Shown piece by piece: positions 33,853 through 46,181 of a stretch of DNA of 64,000 bases. A model generated the notes under the pieces. It was not told the origin of the DNA. It worked only from the letters and a program-made list of their open reading frames with translations, and made no database searches. The position numbers were made by a program, and so were the translations under genes. Position 1 is the first letter of the stretch. Every line of letters begins with the position of its first letter. The DNA lies in the NCBI GenBank assembly GCA_022385805.1, contig MU277671.1, forward strand, positions 752,808-816,807. Reading direction: 5' to 3'. This DNA comes from Pilatotrama ljubarskyi. Lineage: Eukaryota > Basidiomycota > Agaricomycetes > Polyporales > Polyporaceae.

Positions 33853-34631
33853 ATGGCCACCTTCTCCTCCACCCCCATTGTCATCGACGGCAAGGGCCAT
33901 CTTCTGGGCCGCCTTGCTTCGATTATCTCGAAGCAAATCCTCAACGGCCAGAAGATTGTCGTCGTCCGGTGCGAGGAGATCAACATCTCGGGCAGTTTCT
34001 TCCGCAACAAGGTGCATATCACGACTCGCGCCGTTCTAGAGGAACAATGCGTTTAACAGGCCTATCTGCAGCTGCGGTACCACAACTTCCTCCACAAGCG
34101 CCACATCGTCAACCCGAAAAAGTCTGGCCCCTTCCACCATCGCGCACCCTCCAAGATTCTCTACAGGGCCATCCGCGGCATGGTTCCCCACAAGACTGCC
34201 CGCGGTGCGGCTGCTCTTGAGCGCCTCAAGCTCTTTGAGGGTGTCCCTCCCCCCTACGATCGCAAGAAGCGCATGGTCGTTCCTGAGGCTCTCAGGGTGT
34301 TGCGGTTGAAGCCTGGCCGGAAGTACTGCACGGTGAAGGTACGCTGATTTTATCTGTCCGGTTCTGAACAGCCAACAAATGGAGTTCTGTCGCAGCGTCT
34401 GTCCCACGAGGTTGGCTGGGGCTACAAGGACGTTGTGGACCGTCTGGAGGAGAAGAGGAAGGTTAAGGCCCAGGCCTTCCACGAGCGCAAGGTACGTCCT
34501 AGCGTTCGTTATAGCAACGATGCAGTTGCCTAAAGGTGACGGATCTGCAGACTGCGGCTTTCAAGCTGCGCCAAAAGGCCCTGGCTGACGCGACACCATC
34601 CTTCGAGAAGCTGGCGCAGCTTGGCTACTAG
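33853..34631 (+). CDS. RPL16: 60S ribosomal protein L16 (uL13, L13a)
   Basis: Large-subunit ribosomal protein. Exons 33853-34011, 34072-34338, 34396-34491 and 34551-34631 give 200 aa. [52 protein letters not shown] and [19 protein letters not shown] match the family without gaps, and [16 protein letters not shown] then the C-terminal helix finish it. The second exon could begin 12 nt earlier (AYLQ), but the acceptor giving [12 protein letters not shown] fits the family better. Confidence 0.96.
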
Positions 34632-35193
34632 ATGGAAACATTTCATGGCATCACGCACTCGCAGTCTGCGCTCCTCTATGATTAGTCGCCATGTCTTATT
34701 CCATGTACCACGCGTATTGCTCTCGTATGCCTGTTTCGCGGGGACGACACTCCAATATGATACTAGCGTTGCCGAGAAGGACGCCTCCCGGTTACTTGTA
34801 CAACACGATTAGATGTGTTCGAATCTGCGGGATGTCTTCATGTTCACGTCGTAGGCTTTGTACTACTGCTGGACCAGTGCTGGATGCCATTGCGAGGAGC
34901 ATCACAGGTTTGTCTGAGTCATTTAGACATACCGCCGGGAGGAATTGGCCGCCGCCGGTCCGACAGTGCGTCCGCAGTGCGGTGAATCGGCGGAGTTTGT
35001 AAGGGATCTCTCCGCGGCCGGCATGCGCCGGGGCGTGCGGCCGGTCTGGGCAAGTCTTTCGCACCAAGCTTTTGCTTGCTCACCTTCTCATCCTCGGTCC
35101 CCTTTCTCTCCTTCGTCCCCATCGCCCGTCCTCGTCCCCCCTCGCCGCCTTTCACCCCCTCTCACCTCCCGCTTTCCTCCTTCCTACCACGCC
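34632..35193. other. Intergenic, KH-protein promoter
   Basis: 562 bp. The last 120 bp are a CT-rich tract on the plus strand, as in many fungal promoters. No gene seen. Confidence 0.5.
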
Positions 35194-36282
35194 ATGCCTT
35201 CCGACGCCCCCGTTTCCCGCGACAATGGTTTGTACCCGCTCTGTGTCGCGGATCTTACGACTTTTGTCTGACCGAGCAAACGCCTACAGACTCCCCTCCG
35301 CAGTCCCGTTCCCCCTCGCCTGTCGGGAACGAGACTCTGACCCTGCGTGCTCTCGTCAGCACCAAGGACGCAGGCGTCATCATTGGGAAGGCAGGAAAAA
35401 ATGTCGCCGAGCTCCGTGAACAGACGGGCGTCAAGGCTGGCGTCAGCAAGGTCATTCCCGGCGTCCATGAGCGGGTTTTGACTGTGACCGGTTCGGTGGA
35501 GGGCGTTGCAAAGGTGTGTGGGGATGTATGCGACGCGGTTGATCACCGTGCTCACATGGTTTCAGGCGTACGCTCTCATTGTATCCCAACTCGTCTCCGC
35601 CAGCCCCTCCTCCCCGGTCATGTCCCCTACCTCTTCGCCGACTACCGCCATCCGCCTCCTCATCTCCCATAACCTGATGGGCAGCGTGATTGGCCGTAAT
35701 GGGCTGAAGATCAAAGCCATCCAGGACTCCTCGGGAGCGCGGATGGTCGCCTCCAAAGATATGCTACCGCAGTCGACGGAGCGTATTGTGGAGGTGCAAG
35801 GTTCCTCCGACTCCATAGGTCGCGCTATCGAAGAGATTGGCCGCTGTCTCTTGGAGGATTGGGAGCGCGGCGTTGGTACCGTGCTCTTCCATCCCGGCGC
35901 GGGCGACGAGCGGTCGGGCCGCCGCACGCATCCCACCAACCGAAGGAGCAACGGCGACGTTCGCCGGACATCTCCCTCACCGGGCTCCCCCTCTTCCCCT
36001 CCCACCAACTTGCGCACGCAAAACATCTCCATCCCCTCCGACATGGTAGGCTGCATCATTGGCCGGAACGGTACCAAAATTACCGAGATTCGACGGTTGT
36101 CGGGCTCCAAGATCTCTATTGCGAAGGAGCCACATGACGAGACGGGCGAGCGCATGTTCACGATCGTTGGTACCCCCGAGGCGAACGAGAAGGCCCTTTT
36201 CCTGTTGTACAACCAGCTGGAGAGTGAGAAGGAGAGGCGCGTGGGCCGTGACCAGCAGCAACAGGAGGAGCTGCAGGACTAG
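35194..36282 (+). CDS. Triple KH-domain RNA-binding protein (PCBP / Rnc1-like)
   Basis: Poly(C)-binding type RNA-binding protein with three KH domains. Exons 35194-35227, 35290-35513 and 35566-36282 give 324 aa. KH1 about residues 27-90 (LRALVSTKDAGVIIGKAGKNVAEL), KH2 about 110-180 (IRLLISHNLMGSVIGRNGLKIKAI), KH3 about 235-305 (ISIPSDMVGCIIGRNGTKITEIR); each has the GxxG loop. A Ser/Pro/Arg-rich linker separates KH2 and KH3, and the tail is Gln/Glu-rich. Relatives include Schizosaccharomyces Rnc1 and yeast Pbp2/Hek2, which regulate mRNA stability and localisation; the specific targets here are unknown. Confidence 0.9.
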
Positions 36283-36876
36283 ACCCATGGAACTTCACGA
36301 GCTCCATATGCTTGATGTACTCCACGCCAGCGACGCGTCTGGTCACCCGCCCCTGGCAGATCCGTCGTCTCACCTCTGTCACTTCTCCCTTGCCTTCTCC
36401 GTCTCGCATCCCTTCGCAGCACCGGCCCCAACGGTCCAGCTGTCTTGTCTCCCCCTTCCGTATTCTCCTCACCGACGTCCAAAATTCCCAAAATACCGAT
36501 AGTGTACTCTACACCTTGAGTCTCCCCCTCTTGACCCTCCCCGCCGCTGCCCCAACCCCGCCGATGTAGCACCCCCTCCGTTCCTCCCGGCCAACATGAT
36601 GCTTTCTTCACTCACGGGCTCGCTGACGTCGCTTGGCTCTATCCTACTGCTTTCGTGCATACGTGCGCCTCACGCGCTTATAGACAGTAAAAGTATGCGT
36701 ATGTTAATTGCTATGCGATGGTGTCGGTGCAACGTGAACCTGCTCTCCCATGTCTTTCTATGCTTCTGCTTTGCCAGAGTCCTCGCGAATTGAGATCACG
36801 TTTCGCAGACGCGTCGCGTTCAAAAGTTTCGCGGAGTGCGCTGAGCGCTTATTCTCTCTCCCCCCTCGACCGCGCC
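36283..36876. other. Intergenic, NUFIP1-like gene upstream
   Basis: 594 bp between two plus-strand genes, with CT-rich sequence around 36400-36560. No gene seen. Confidence 0.5.
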
Positions 36877-38392
36877 ATGCAGCCAAATCGCTCTCAGCGC
36901 AACCAGCCGTACTCGTCCAGCTACCCGCCCTCTGCCAACAACAGCGCGCTCGCTGCACATGCCGTTACAGCCGCGCTGTCCAACCCGTATGGCCAACCAT
37001 ATGCAGGACAGTTCGCATATCAGGCGTCCCACTACGCGCAGGCCTATGCTCAATACTATAACGGAGCGGGGCCGTCAAACGTGACAGCGGACGGCTACAC
37101 CATCTCCTCCACATACGTCCCCGGAACTCAGTACGATGCTCCCCAGCAAGCAAGGTCGGTTGCACAGAGGCCTCAGTTCCACGGCGGGGGTCAAGGCCAG
37201 CCCGGCTGGTACCAGCCAGGCACTTGCCGGTGCACGAAGCCTGGATGCTCTTTCACTGGCTCGAAGAAGGCGGTCGAAATCCATATGATGGATAGGCATC
37301 TCATCTACCCGCCCGGATGGGAGCATAGAAAGAAGAGGAACGACTGGGACGCCGATCCGAGTCTCAAAGGGTGGGCTCGCCCCTGGGTATATGCACGCTT
37401 GAACAGTGAATTGACAGTTCACGTGGCACAGGAAACCCATACCGATTCAAGGGACGGGCCTCAAGCTCGACACGCCCGAGGCAATTGAACAATGGATCGC
37501 GGAGCGCAAGAAACGCTTTCCTACCGCTCAAAACGTGGAGGACAAGGAGCGCAAGATGCGCGAGGCTATACAGCGCGGACAGCTGCCGTTCGATGATGCG
37601 TCTCATAGGAGGAAGCGGCAAAGAACAGATGACGGTCCTGGTGACCGCGCCGGTAGTGCCCGAGGCGGCCGAGGAGGTCAGCGGGGAAGAGGAAGAGGGC
37701 GGGGAAGAGGGCGAGCTACGGATGGCGGCTGGGAGGGCCGCAAACCTGCCGGTCAAGCTCCGGAGGTTGGTGGAACGTCCATGTCTACAGACTTCCCCAG
37801 CTCAGCCTCCACTGCTCCGCCTCCGAGTTCTCAGCCCCACGAGCGAGACGAAGACGCTCCGTCCAACGAGGATGCGAGCTCAGACTCCGACTCGGATGGG
37901 GCGCCGGAGGTGGTGTCCTCGAAGGGACCTCTTGCTACATCCCAGGCCCAGGATGAGAACGCCATCGACGTCCGAGAGCATGATGATCCTGCGCCAGAAA
38001 TGTCGACCAGCAGCAATCCACCTGACCCCGTGAAGAAGCCCCGGCCTAGACAGCCTCGAAGGCCACTCTACAACCCTTTCGCACAAAGACCGTCGCTCCT
38101 GCGCAATGTAAGTGTGCCAGTCAGTGCAGCTGCCGATCTGACCTAAACCAGATAATCTCAGTTGCTGCTCCCGGAGATCAGGATGACAGTGTCGAACCTC
38201 TCGCAGGCGATTCACTTCCTGGTAGACAACGACTTCCTCGACAACGTCGAACTCAAGCCTGGCCAGGCGAGCGAGCGAATGATCGAAGTCATCGGCGAGC
38301 AAGCTGCACTGTCAGAACCCGAACCCACTGCGGTCCCGCCTGCCGTGCCCACAGAAGCCACTACCGAGCCGCAGCAGAACACTCAAATCTAG
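36877..38392 (+). CDS. NUFIP1/Rsa1-type box C/D snoRNP assembly factor
   Basis: Platform protein for assembling box C/D snoRNPs with Snu13/15.5K and R2TP. Exons 36877-37370, 37432-38107 and 38162-38392 give 466 aa. A C2H2-like zinc finger lies near residues 115-145 (CRCTKPGCSF...HMMDRH). It is followed by the diagnostic NUFIP1 motif KPIPIQGTGLKLDTPEAIEQ joined to WIAERKKRFPT across the second exon start. Then comes an RGG/RG box (GGRGGQRGRGRGRGRG), an acidic Ser/Asp-rich region and a C-terminal segment LLLPEIRMTVSNLSQAIHFLVDND. The N-terminus is Tyr/Gln/Ala-rich. Nuclear role inferred from family. Confidence 0.88.
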
Positions 38393-38472
38393 TGATGAAC
38401 TGGATGCTACATATCTCTCCCACCATGCACTGTGTAATGCTACATATTACTCGTGATGATAGATGCAATAGA

Positions 38473-41400
38473 CTACCGGTCGCTCTCGCTGCCGCTCTCA
38501 CTCCCCTCGCTGTCCGAGTACTCGCTATCCTCGTCCGCCTCAACCTGCAGCGTCTTCTGCTCGACGTCGAAGCCGATCTTGCCCAGGTCCTGGGTGATCT
38601 GCTCCGCCTTCGAGGGCGCCGTGACGACGACCGCGACTGAGGACGAGGAGTCGAAGAGCGGTATGAAGTAGCGCCTGAGCACGTCGAGCACGTCTTCCTT
38701 GGTGATGGCCTGGAACTTCTCAAGTAGGTCGACGTTGAAGTTTTGCGGCACACCCTTGAGTCCTTGGTTGATGAAGGACATAAGCGCCTAACCAAAACTT
38801 TGTGAGCTCAATGCTGAGAGACGAGAGGATGAGTGGGGAGCTTACCGCACGTCCTGGAGTCGAGACGCCTTTCGCGACACCAAACACAATGCTGCTCTTT
38901 GCAGCATCCAGGACGGTGTCATCCAGCGCGATCTAGCAAGGGGACGCATGAGCAGATTTCCAACTCCACTCAAGGTAGAGCGACGTACCGAACCGTCGGC
39001 CAGGCCCTTGATCACGTTGGCTGCCTGCTTGAACGCCTCCATGCAGTTGGAGCTCTGCAAACATCACATCAGGCGAATGAGCAGTGAGAGCATAGATGGA
39101 AAAACATACGCGGTACAAAGTGAAGTTGACGAAGCCGGCTTCGAGGTCAAGCCCGCAATGTGCGCCGTAGGCCAAGCCAGAACCACGGATGTACCTCTGC
39201 AACGGCAAGTCAGACTTTGACTGGCAGGAACGGAGGCGCATACTCACCCAGAGGAAACTCTCGGTCGCATTCAGCACCTCCACAGCGACACGCAAGGCGG
39301 GGTACTCGGGGTGTGCCCAGCCTTGAACACCTTTCGATGTGTGTGTCGTGAAGGCGCTCTCGATGGTCGGCAGACTGACGACGACGGCCTTCTTGACTGG
39401 GTTCTTCCCGACGGAGCTCAGGGTGTCCACGGCAAGCCGGAAAGGTGCAAGCTCGCTTGGCTAGATGGAACATGTGAGGGAAGCGCCTTGATAAAGGTGA
39501 GGTGCCATGAACTTACCGGTAGTGCTTGACCGAAATGCCGCGCCCATGCACTGCGGGGTTCCTTGAGAGAGAGCACATTGCCGTTCACCGAGATTCGGAC
39601 ACCGGTCGGGTCCGTCACTGTGACTTAGTTGAGCAGAGGACATGAAACTATTGAGAGATTGACGTACAATGCCGGCGGATCTCCTCGAAGTCCTTGAGCA
39701 CCTCCGCGGGGGACTCTTGCAGCTGCTGCGCAAGCTTGGGGACGAACTCAATCTGCGGGATGACGCTGCCCATCCGCGAGGTCGAGCTCTGGTCATAGAG
39801 CAGTTCCGCAGAGACGGAACCCAAGACAGTATCACCGTCGCGCTTCATCTCTGGGAGACTCTGCTGGATTTTGGCAATGGTGACTTGCAGGCTACAGAGA
39901 CGGAGTCAGTAGTTTGCGATGACAGATTCCCTACGAGGCCGACATACCGTTCCTTGTCGAACTCGCTGCCATACACGAGGTCCCTCAGCCATGCGATCGC
40001 GTTTTCATACTGAGCCGTCTCGACCTTGATGCTCACGCGCATCGCCTCTGTGAAGGTGTTGTTCACGCCGAGCGAGACTTCGTAGGAGACGGTATCGCTG
40101 TCAAGGCGGTGGACGACTTCCTCGTGGTTCAACCTCTCGCCCGTGCTTCTCTTCACGGGAAGAGAGAAGAAGGCGGACAGGTATGTGGACATGTACCTGC
40201 AAGAATACGCAAGAATATCAATAACGGGGTCATTGTTGATGGTATGAAGACTACTCACGGACGCAAACGCTCGGGAAGCGACGCCAGGGAAAAGTAGGCG
40301 TGGACGGTGACGAAATCCGACTGGGACGAGCCTCAGCGCATGGTTCCAGGAAATGCAGTATACCAAGCATACCTTCACATGGTCATATTGCACGAAGAAC
40401 GGCAGCGGCGAGCCGTCCTTCTCAATATGCTTCGCGAGTTCCGAGTTGCCCTGCGAAGCCAAAGGCGTGCGCTCCTTGCCCTTGACGGTCTCCTGGAAGC
40501 TCTGCACAGGTATCCACGAGATGCTCTTGACAGAAGGCACAGGGAACGAGGTCAGTATTTCCTTTGGAATCTCCTTCTCGTGTTCCTTCTTGGCCTCCTC
40601 GAGCACGCGCAGGCATTCAGCAAGTCCTTCGGGGCCAAGCTTCTCCTTCTGGGCTGCAACGCGAGCCTTCTCCGCCTGATCGAGCCTGTCTGCCATCTCA
40701 CTGGAGGGCTTGCCCCGGACGACTACGCATGGTGGGTCGACGTAGTACTTGCGCAGGAGGTCCGCCCATTGCTTGCTGGTCCACTTCTTCAGCTCGGCGT
40801 ACTGGTTGATTTCATCCATCGAGGGCGCCAGCTCCGAACCGTCCTCCGAGCCGTACAAGAAGTCTGTGATGACGTTGCCAGAGAAGGTGTCGCCTTGCGA
40901 AGACTCGACTTTGCTGCGGAGCTATAAGGACGATAAGCATAGGTGGAGAGTGGTGAAGGCAATATCATAACGCCTGACCTGTCGCTCGTCACGGTTGATC
41001 ACCATGGCCATCCTCTCCATGTCAAGACCCTCGTCGGCAACACGACGAAGGCTCGCCTTCAGCTTCTCGTCGAAGGTGTCGAGGTGCTCTGTAGGGATAG
41101 AGCCCACGTAGACGGGCAGATCTACGTACGTCGCGCGCGTGTCCTCGCCAAAGTAGATGTACGTGCACAGCGGGTTCTCAATCTCGACAAACTCCTTGTT
41201 CAGAGGCGCCACGGGAGACGAGGTCAAGTATGTCCCGAGGATGTCGAGCGCCTTCCTCTCGAGGAACGCAGTCGGTGGCGGACCCAGGAAGCCGATCTGG
41301 AGCTCGCCAACGCTCTCGTCCTTCTCCGGGAACTCGACCGTCTCCTTGATCGTCTGTGCGATGGGCTTGCGTAGAGCACTGGGAGTCTCCATGAACGGCC

Positions 41401-42675
41401 GTTTCCAGCCGGGCGGTTTCGGGCCCTTGTTCTGGCCGTGCGCCACGATGCTTGGTTCTACCTGCTTCTGCACAACGTCCAGGAGTGATTCGGTGCCAGA
41501 TGCGAGCTTGCCGGTGATGATGAGGGTGAGGTTGTGCGGGACGTAGTACGTGTGGTGGTAGTTTCGGACTGTGGAAATGTGTCATCAAGGTCCATTCGGG
41601 GGGGCGAGCGGAGTCAGACGTACTTTGCTCAATGGTCAGGACACGGAGTGCCTCCATGAGACCGCCAGTCTCGCTGCGGTATGCGCTACCTGGCGGATTC
41701 AATAGCCGCTGCATCCTGTATCAACTGATGAACATCTCGAAACGACACGATGACGCTTCCATGGTCGTACCGTAGTGCCATCAGGTCCCCAGACGTGTTC
41801 TCCCGACCCTGCATTTCGCTGTAGACCACGCCCGAGTCTTGGCCGTTAGGATCTATATGGTGTACCTACGTCGCCTGAGTATAGAAGAGCCTGCAATCGC
41901 AAGATATGCATACCTCTGTGATGAAGCCAGCCTTCGTCAGGGTCGGGTAGAGTATATGGTCAACGTAAATTGGGAGCAGCTGAAGGAAGCCCTGTTCGCC
42001 AGCGGTGGAGACGGTGTATGCAGTATGGTCTGTATCTGTCCATGCGTTTGTGCCGTTGGAGAACCCGCGATTGGCGAGGTGGTCTATGATCCCCTTGTAT
42101 GGGTACTTCTCGGAACCCATGAAGACCAGACTGAGTAACGGTCAGCGACTGAAGGAAGTGGAAGGTTGCACTTCACTTACTGCTCGAGCGTATGAGGGCA
42201 TCCACTGTCATCGAAAACTGTGACGCTATGAGTACATGGGCAGACACGATACTGTAACATGGAATGAACGTACTTTCAGTGGCGACGACGAAGTACCCGT
42301 TTACGAGAGGAGCTGTTCACCAGATCATGTGTGAGCTGAGCGTCCTACACCGCAAGGAACGTCCGCACCATCATAATCCAAATGTACCACGGATAGACCA
42401 GATGATCTACTCTTCCACTTCGATACGTGAATATCTGCAAAGTCGAGCTTGAACTTCTTGATCAAGTCAAAGTTCCCGTGAGTCGCAAGAGGCTGAGAGT
42501 TCAAAGACACTCCATTGGCAAGAGTAGCCATGCTAGAACGGAAGCTCTGAGGTGCAGAGACCGGGCGAAATCTAGAGGAGAGAGCGAGAGGAGAACGTGC
42601 GGGCGTGCGAGGGAGCGTGCGGAGAAGCCTGCTTGTCTGGCTGGTGGCTGCAAATAGACGAGAAAGATAGGGCAT
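38473..42675 (-). CDS. Large M16-family zinc metallopeptidase (presequence-protease-like)
   Basis: Pitrilysin-type peptidase of roughly 1,080 residues in many exons, related to PreP and the uncharacterised yeast protein Sdd3 (YOL098C). The inverted zinc motif HxxEH is PHTLEHLVFMGSEKYP. Other M16 elements are GYFVVATE, DHLANRGFSNGTNAWTDTDHTAYT, LPIYVDHILYPTL and VVYSEMQGREN in the catalytic half. The C-terminal half contains NGNVLSLKEP, RYIRGSGLAYGAHC and an acidic tail (DEDSEYSDSEGSES). The start at 42675 gives an N-terminus rich in Arg/Ser/Leu without acids (PYLSRLFAATSQTSRLLRT), a likely mitochondrial presequence. An in-frame ATG at 42531 (MATLANGV) would make a cytosolic form. Exact borders of about a dozen introns were judged from frame only. 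Confidence 0.87.
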
Positions 42676-43032
42676 TCAGCAAGAAATATCGCCTGTAATC
42701 GGCGAGACCCAGCACGAGACCCAAGTAAACCAGAAGACGAGGACGAGGACGAGGACTAGGTGGCTGCTCTGCGCGGAGACTCAGCCAGACACAGTCGGTT
42801 TGTGAGCGAGTGGCGAAATGACCGAAAAGGTTCACACAAGCGCCCACGGTTCCCTGAGCCACGTGGGCGATCGAGTAACTTCGCGGAATGGCACTGGCGC
42901 TTACTTAGCCAACTACAATCTCAGCCACTTTCCTACAGCACTGCCGGGCCTGAGTCAGTGAGTTCCGCGACGCTGGTTGCATTCACACTGTCTTGACCCC
43001 GGGGACTCTCTGTAGACAACTGAGTTGACACC
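42676..43032. other. Divergent promoter M16 peptidase / prephenate dehydratase
   Basis: 357 bp shared upstream region; no coding signal and no clear TATA box. Confidence 0.5.
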
Positions 43033-44202
43033 ATGAGTGAGAGTGTACCACGATTAGCCTTCTTAGGACCTCCAGGTTCATACACCCATCAGGTGAGTGG
43101 GATCGAGAGCTGCGCCACCCGAAACGTGTGTGCTCATCCGATCTGCAGTGTGCAGTAGACAGGTTCGAGACATCAGTACAATACGCCGAGCAGAGCAGCA
43201 TTACAGGCGCGTCAGTCACCCTTTCCCTCGCATGCCCGGGTCCTCAACTAACACCGTCTTAGATGTCTTTGGCGCCGTCTCCGGCGATATACCCTTCGCA
43301 GTGATACCACAAGAGAACAGCGTTTACGGCACAGTCATTGACACATACGACGCGCTCCGTCGCCCGGAAGCCGGCGAATCCGTCTTTGTGCGCGGCGAAC
43401 TCACCCTCGCGGTAAAGCACTGCTTGGTCGTTCGGCGAGGTGTTCAGGTCGAGAACATCCAGCGGGTGATTAGCCATGAACAGGTGCGTCCCGCATCTCC
43501 TCGGTGTTCACAGTGGTGGCTCACTCTGCTCTAGGCTCTTGGGCAGTGCTCACGCTTTCTCTCCGAAACCCTTCCCGGAGTCCCCCGCATGAAGGTGCCG
43601 TCGACATCCGCGGCTGCGCAGACTGTGCTATATTGCGGAGAAGGGACGGACGAACCGGAAAGCGCCGCTATCTGCTCCGTTCAATGTGCTGAAATGTTCG
43701 ATGGCCTCGAGATACTTTACAAGGATATACAGAACGAAGCTTGTGAGTGAGTCTTGGCCGCCGTTCAACACTCCGCGTTTCTGACGTCCTCTACTTCTCA
43801 GCCAACACGACCCGCTTCTTCATCCTCGCGAAGTCTCTCGACGCCCCATTACCCGGGAGCAAGCGAGAACCTCGCCGGCAGCGGGCACTCATACGTATTA
43901 GCAATCCGCCATCTCCACGAGGAGAAGACGAGGCACCTCCGCCCAATCGATTGCTACATACAGTCGTCGGCACGCTCCTGACGACCTTCGGATGCAGCCC
44001 TCTGCGCATTGACCGAAGACCATCGTTGACGGACGTGCCTTTCGACGACGTGTACTTCGTGGAGGTCGGCGACGTGACGCTCCCGCTCTTATCGCCATCC
44101 GCGAATAGGAGCTACGAGCGTGACTGGTTGGAGAGGCTCAATGCTGGCATTGACCGTATTCACGCTGCGGGCGGTCAGGCCACCATCCTTGGGTTGTGGT
44201 GA
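43033..44202 (+). CDS. PHA2: Prephenate dehydratase
   Basis: Converts prephenate to phenylpyruvate in phenylalanine synthesis. Exons 43033-43092, 43149-43206, 43263-43483, 43535-43742 and 43802-44202 give 315 aa. The start LAFLGPPGSYTHQ, then FGAVSGDIPFAVIPQENSVYGTV, the HCLVVRRG segment and the catalytic TRF motif (SNTTRFFILAK) are all seen. The C-terminal ACT-type region carries LLTTFGCSPLRIDRRP and FFEV-like FDDVYFVEVGD. The second intron appears to begin with GC (GCGCGT) rather than GT: only this donor restores the frame and gives the expected SSITDVFGAV. Confidence 0.9.
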
Positions 44203-44508
44203 ACGGTCATGTAAAGCGCTTGGTAGACATAGCGTGGATTGCATTTTGTATCACCCGTCTTGGCATATGCCTTGGGCTTGACCACGACCACACCCGGTCA
44301 TTTCCCAGATATACCTGCCTTCGCAAGGTCCTATCATATATGCTTTGAGAGCCGATACTGCGTCCGAGAGGGTGGACGCTGTAAGTAGGCGGCGGCGCTT
44401 GAGGGATGAGTAAGCTATATCATATTTGGTAATTCCCGCCCTTCCTGTGGCCCAACCTGCAGCAGCAGACGCTCGCGAACATCTTGCACGCGGACGTGCA
44501 TCTGCGTA
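44203..44508. other. Intergenic between two plus-strand genes
   Basis: 306 bp. Nothing coding is seen. Confidence 0.5.
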
Positions 44509-45612
44509 ATGGCCAGTACACTCAGTCTTCCCCTCAAGGACATTATAAGTCCGCAGTTTCACCAGAACAACTTTGCTGAGGAGCTCTTTGTGAAGAATGA
44601 GTTGGGAATCAAGCTAGACAAGGGTGCGCATGTCGGAGTCCGCGCTTTCGCAATTCAGCCGCTGACCGTCACCCGTCTGCACTGTCTTTGCGTTCACAGA
44701 CGACCAGATATGCAGACTTTCACTCACGCCCACCGGCTGTCCCCTCGGCCCCCTGCACTGTCCACTCCGGCACACCGCACCATCTGTACAAAACTTCCAG
44801 CCGCCAAAGCAGCTACCTACGCACCCTCGGGAGCGCGAACGTCTCGCGACCGTCTGTAAGCACTGGCTGCGCGGCCTATGTAAGAAGGGCGACGCCTGTG
44901 AGTTCTTGCATGAGTACAACCTGCGGCGCATGCCCGAGTGCTGGTGGTACGCAAAGTACGGCTACTGTTCCGCGGGCGACGAGTGCCTCTACGCGCACCC
45001 GAAGGAGCGCCGGGTAGAGTGTCCAGACTATAACAGAGGGTTCTGCAAGCTCGGTACGTCTTTCCTGCAGCCTGTTTTTGGTATGATGCGCTGACGACAC
45101 GATCTCGATCCGCTCTTCGTGCGCGTAGGTCCCAACTGCCCCCGTAAACATGTGCGACGGGTGGCATGTCAACTATATCTCACCGGTTTCTGCCCCTTGG
45201 GTCCCGACTGTCCCCGTGGCCAGTGCGTTGCCTCTCCCCCTCTCTTTGCCCTATGCACATCTTTCTGACATTTCTTGCCTAGTCCCAAACCGGGCATCCC
45301 GCCGCCCAAAGCATATGAGCCGCCCGAACCGCCATCGGTGCGCGACCTGGGTCCACCGCCTCCAGGATACGGTAGGTATGCCGACTTCGACCGTGGAGGG
45401 AACTTCCCTGGACAGCACCCACCGGGGCTCGGCGGCTCCGGTGGGCCGCCTGGCCCACGGCGAAACCTGGAAGACGTGGTGTGCTACAAGGTATGTTGAT
45501 TGTGGAGGCTACTGCTACGACAGAACTGACGTCGCATGGGCAGTGTGGGGAGAAGGGCCACTACGCGAACCATTGTCGCCATCATGCGCACAAGCCGTAC
45601 AAGCGAGGATAA
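44509..45612 (+). CDS. YTH1: mRNA 3'-end processing zinc-finger protein CPSF30/Yth1
   Basis: Subunit of the cleavage and polyadenylation factor that recognises the AAUAAA signal. Exons 44509-44623, 44700-45053, 45129-45222, 45283-45490 and 45544-45612 give 279 aa. Five CCCH fingers: CRLSLTPTGCPLGPLHC-H, CKHWLRGLCKKGDACEFLH, CWWYAKYGYCSAGDECLYAH, CPDYNRGFCKLGPNCPRKH and CQLYLTGFCPLGPDCPRGH. After a Pro/Gly-rich linker a C-terminal CCHC zinc knuckle follows (CYKCGEKGHYANHC), which the human protein and many fungi have but budding yeast lacks. The Cys pair of the knuckle is split by the last intron. Confidence 0.94.
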
Positions 45613-46181
45613 GGGTGTTTGTGCTACTGCTGGGTGGTTTCGGAGAGCTCGATTTGTATATGTTGTCGCCACTTCCGTCTGTATTTTATCTGTCCGCATA
45701 ATCTATGGTGTGGCCGGGCCACATCCTGCAATTGAATGTTCAGTCAGACGCTTACCAGAAAACAGAGCGGTGTCATCTCCATCTTACGAGTGTCCTCGAC
45801 AAGTATATGCTCTAACTTGTCATGTGTGCGAAGTTAAGTACTGCTGTAGTCCGACAGCTCATGAAAACGGTCAATGAGGGGTAACGGGTCTGACAGTCCG
45901 CGTATGAATCCTGTAGCAGAACAGTGTGAATTGCATCGGTACCGACGAAGAAGCAGCAAGCTGTTGTACACAGCCTAGCAGGTGGCAGCTAGCTATTTAT
46001 ACAGTCCTTCCATATCCCATACCAAGACAACCATAAGTCCGCGGCGCGAGGCCCAGCGTCACCCGCCCTATAAGACCAAGAGAACAAGTAGGTACAACGA
46101 CATGGACGGTCAGCGCACTCTACAAATGTCCGGGAACACACGAGCAAAGGGAAGCGGTGAAGGAGCGACGTAGGCAGCCGT
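45613..46181. other. Convergent 3' flanks of CPSF30 and the Zn2Cys6 gene
   Basis: 569 bp, non-coding as far as I can see. Confidence 0.5.

Noticed and set aside
35076..35672. 198-codon plus-strand frame over the KH gene start
   Set aside because: Runs through two introns; the spliced reading gives intact KH1 and the proper start at 35194.
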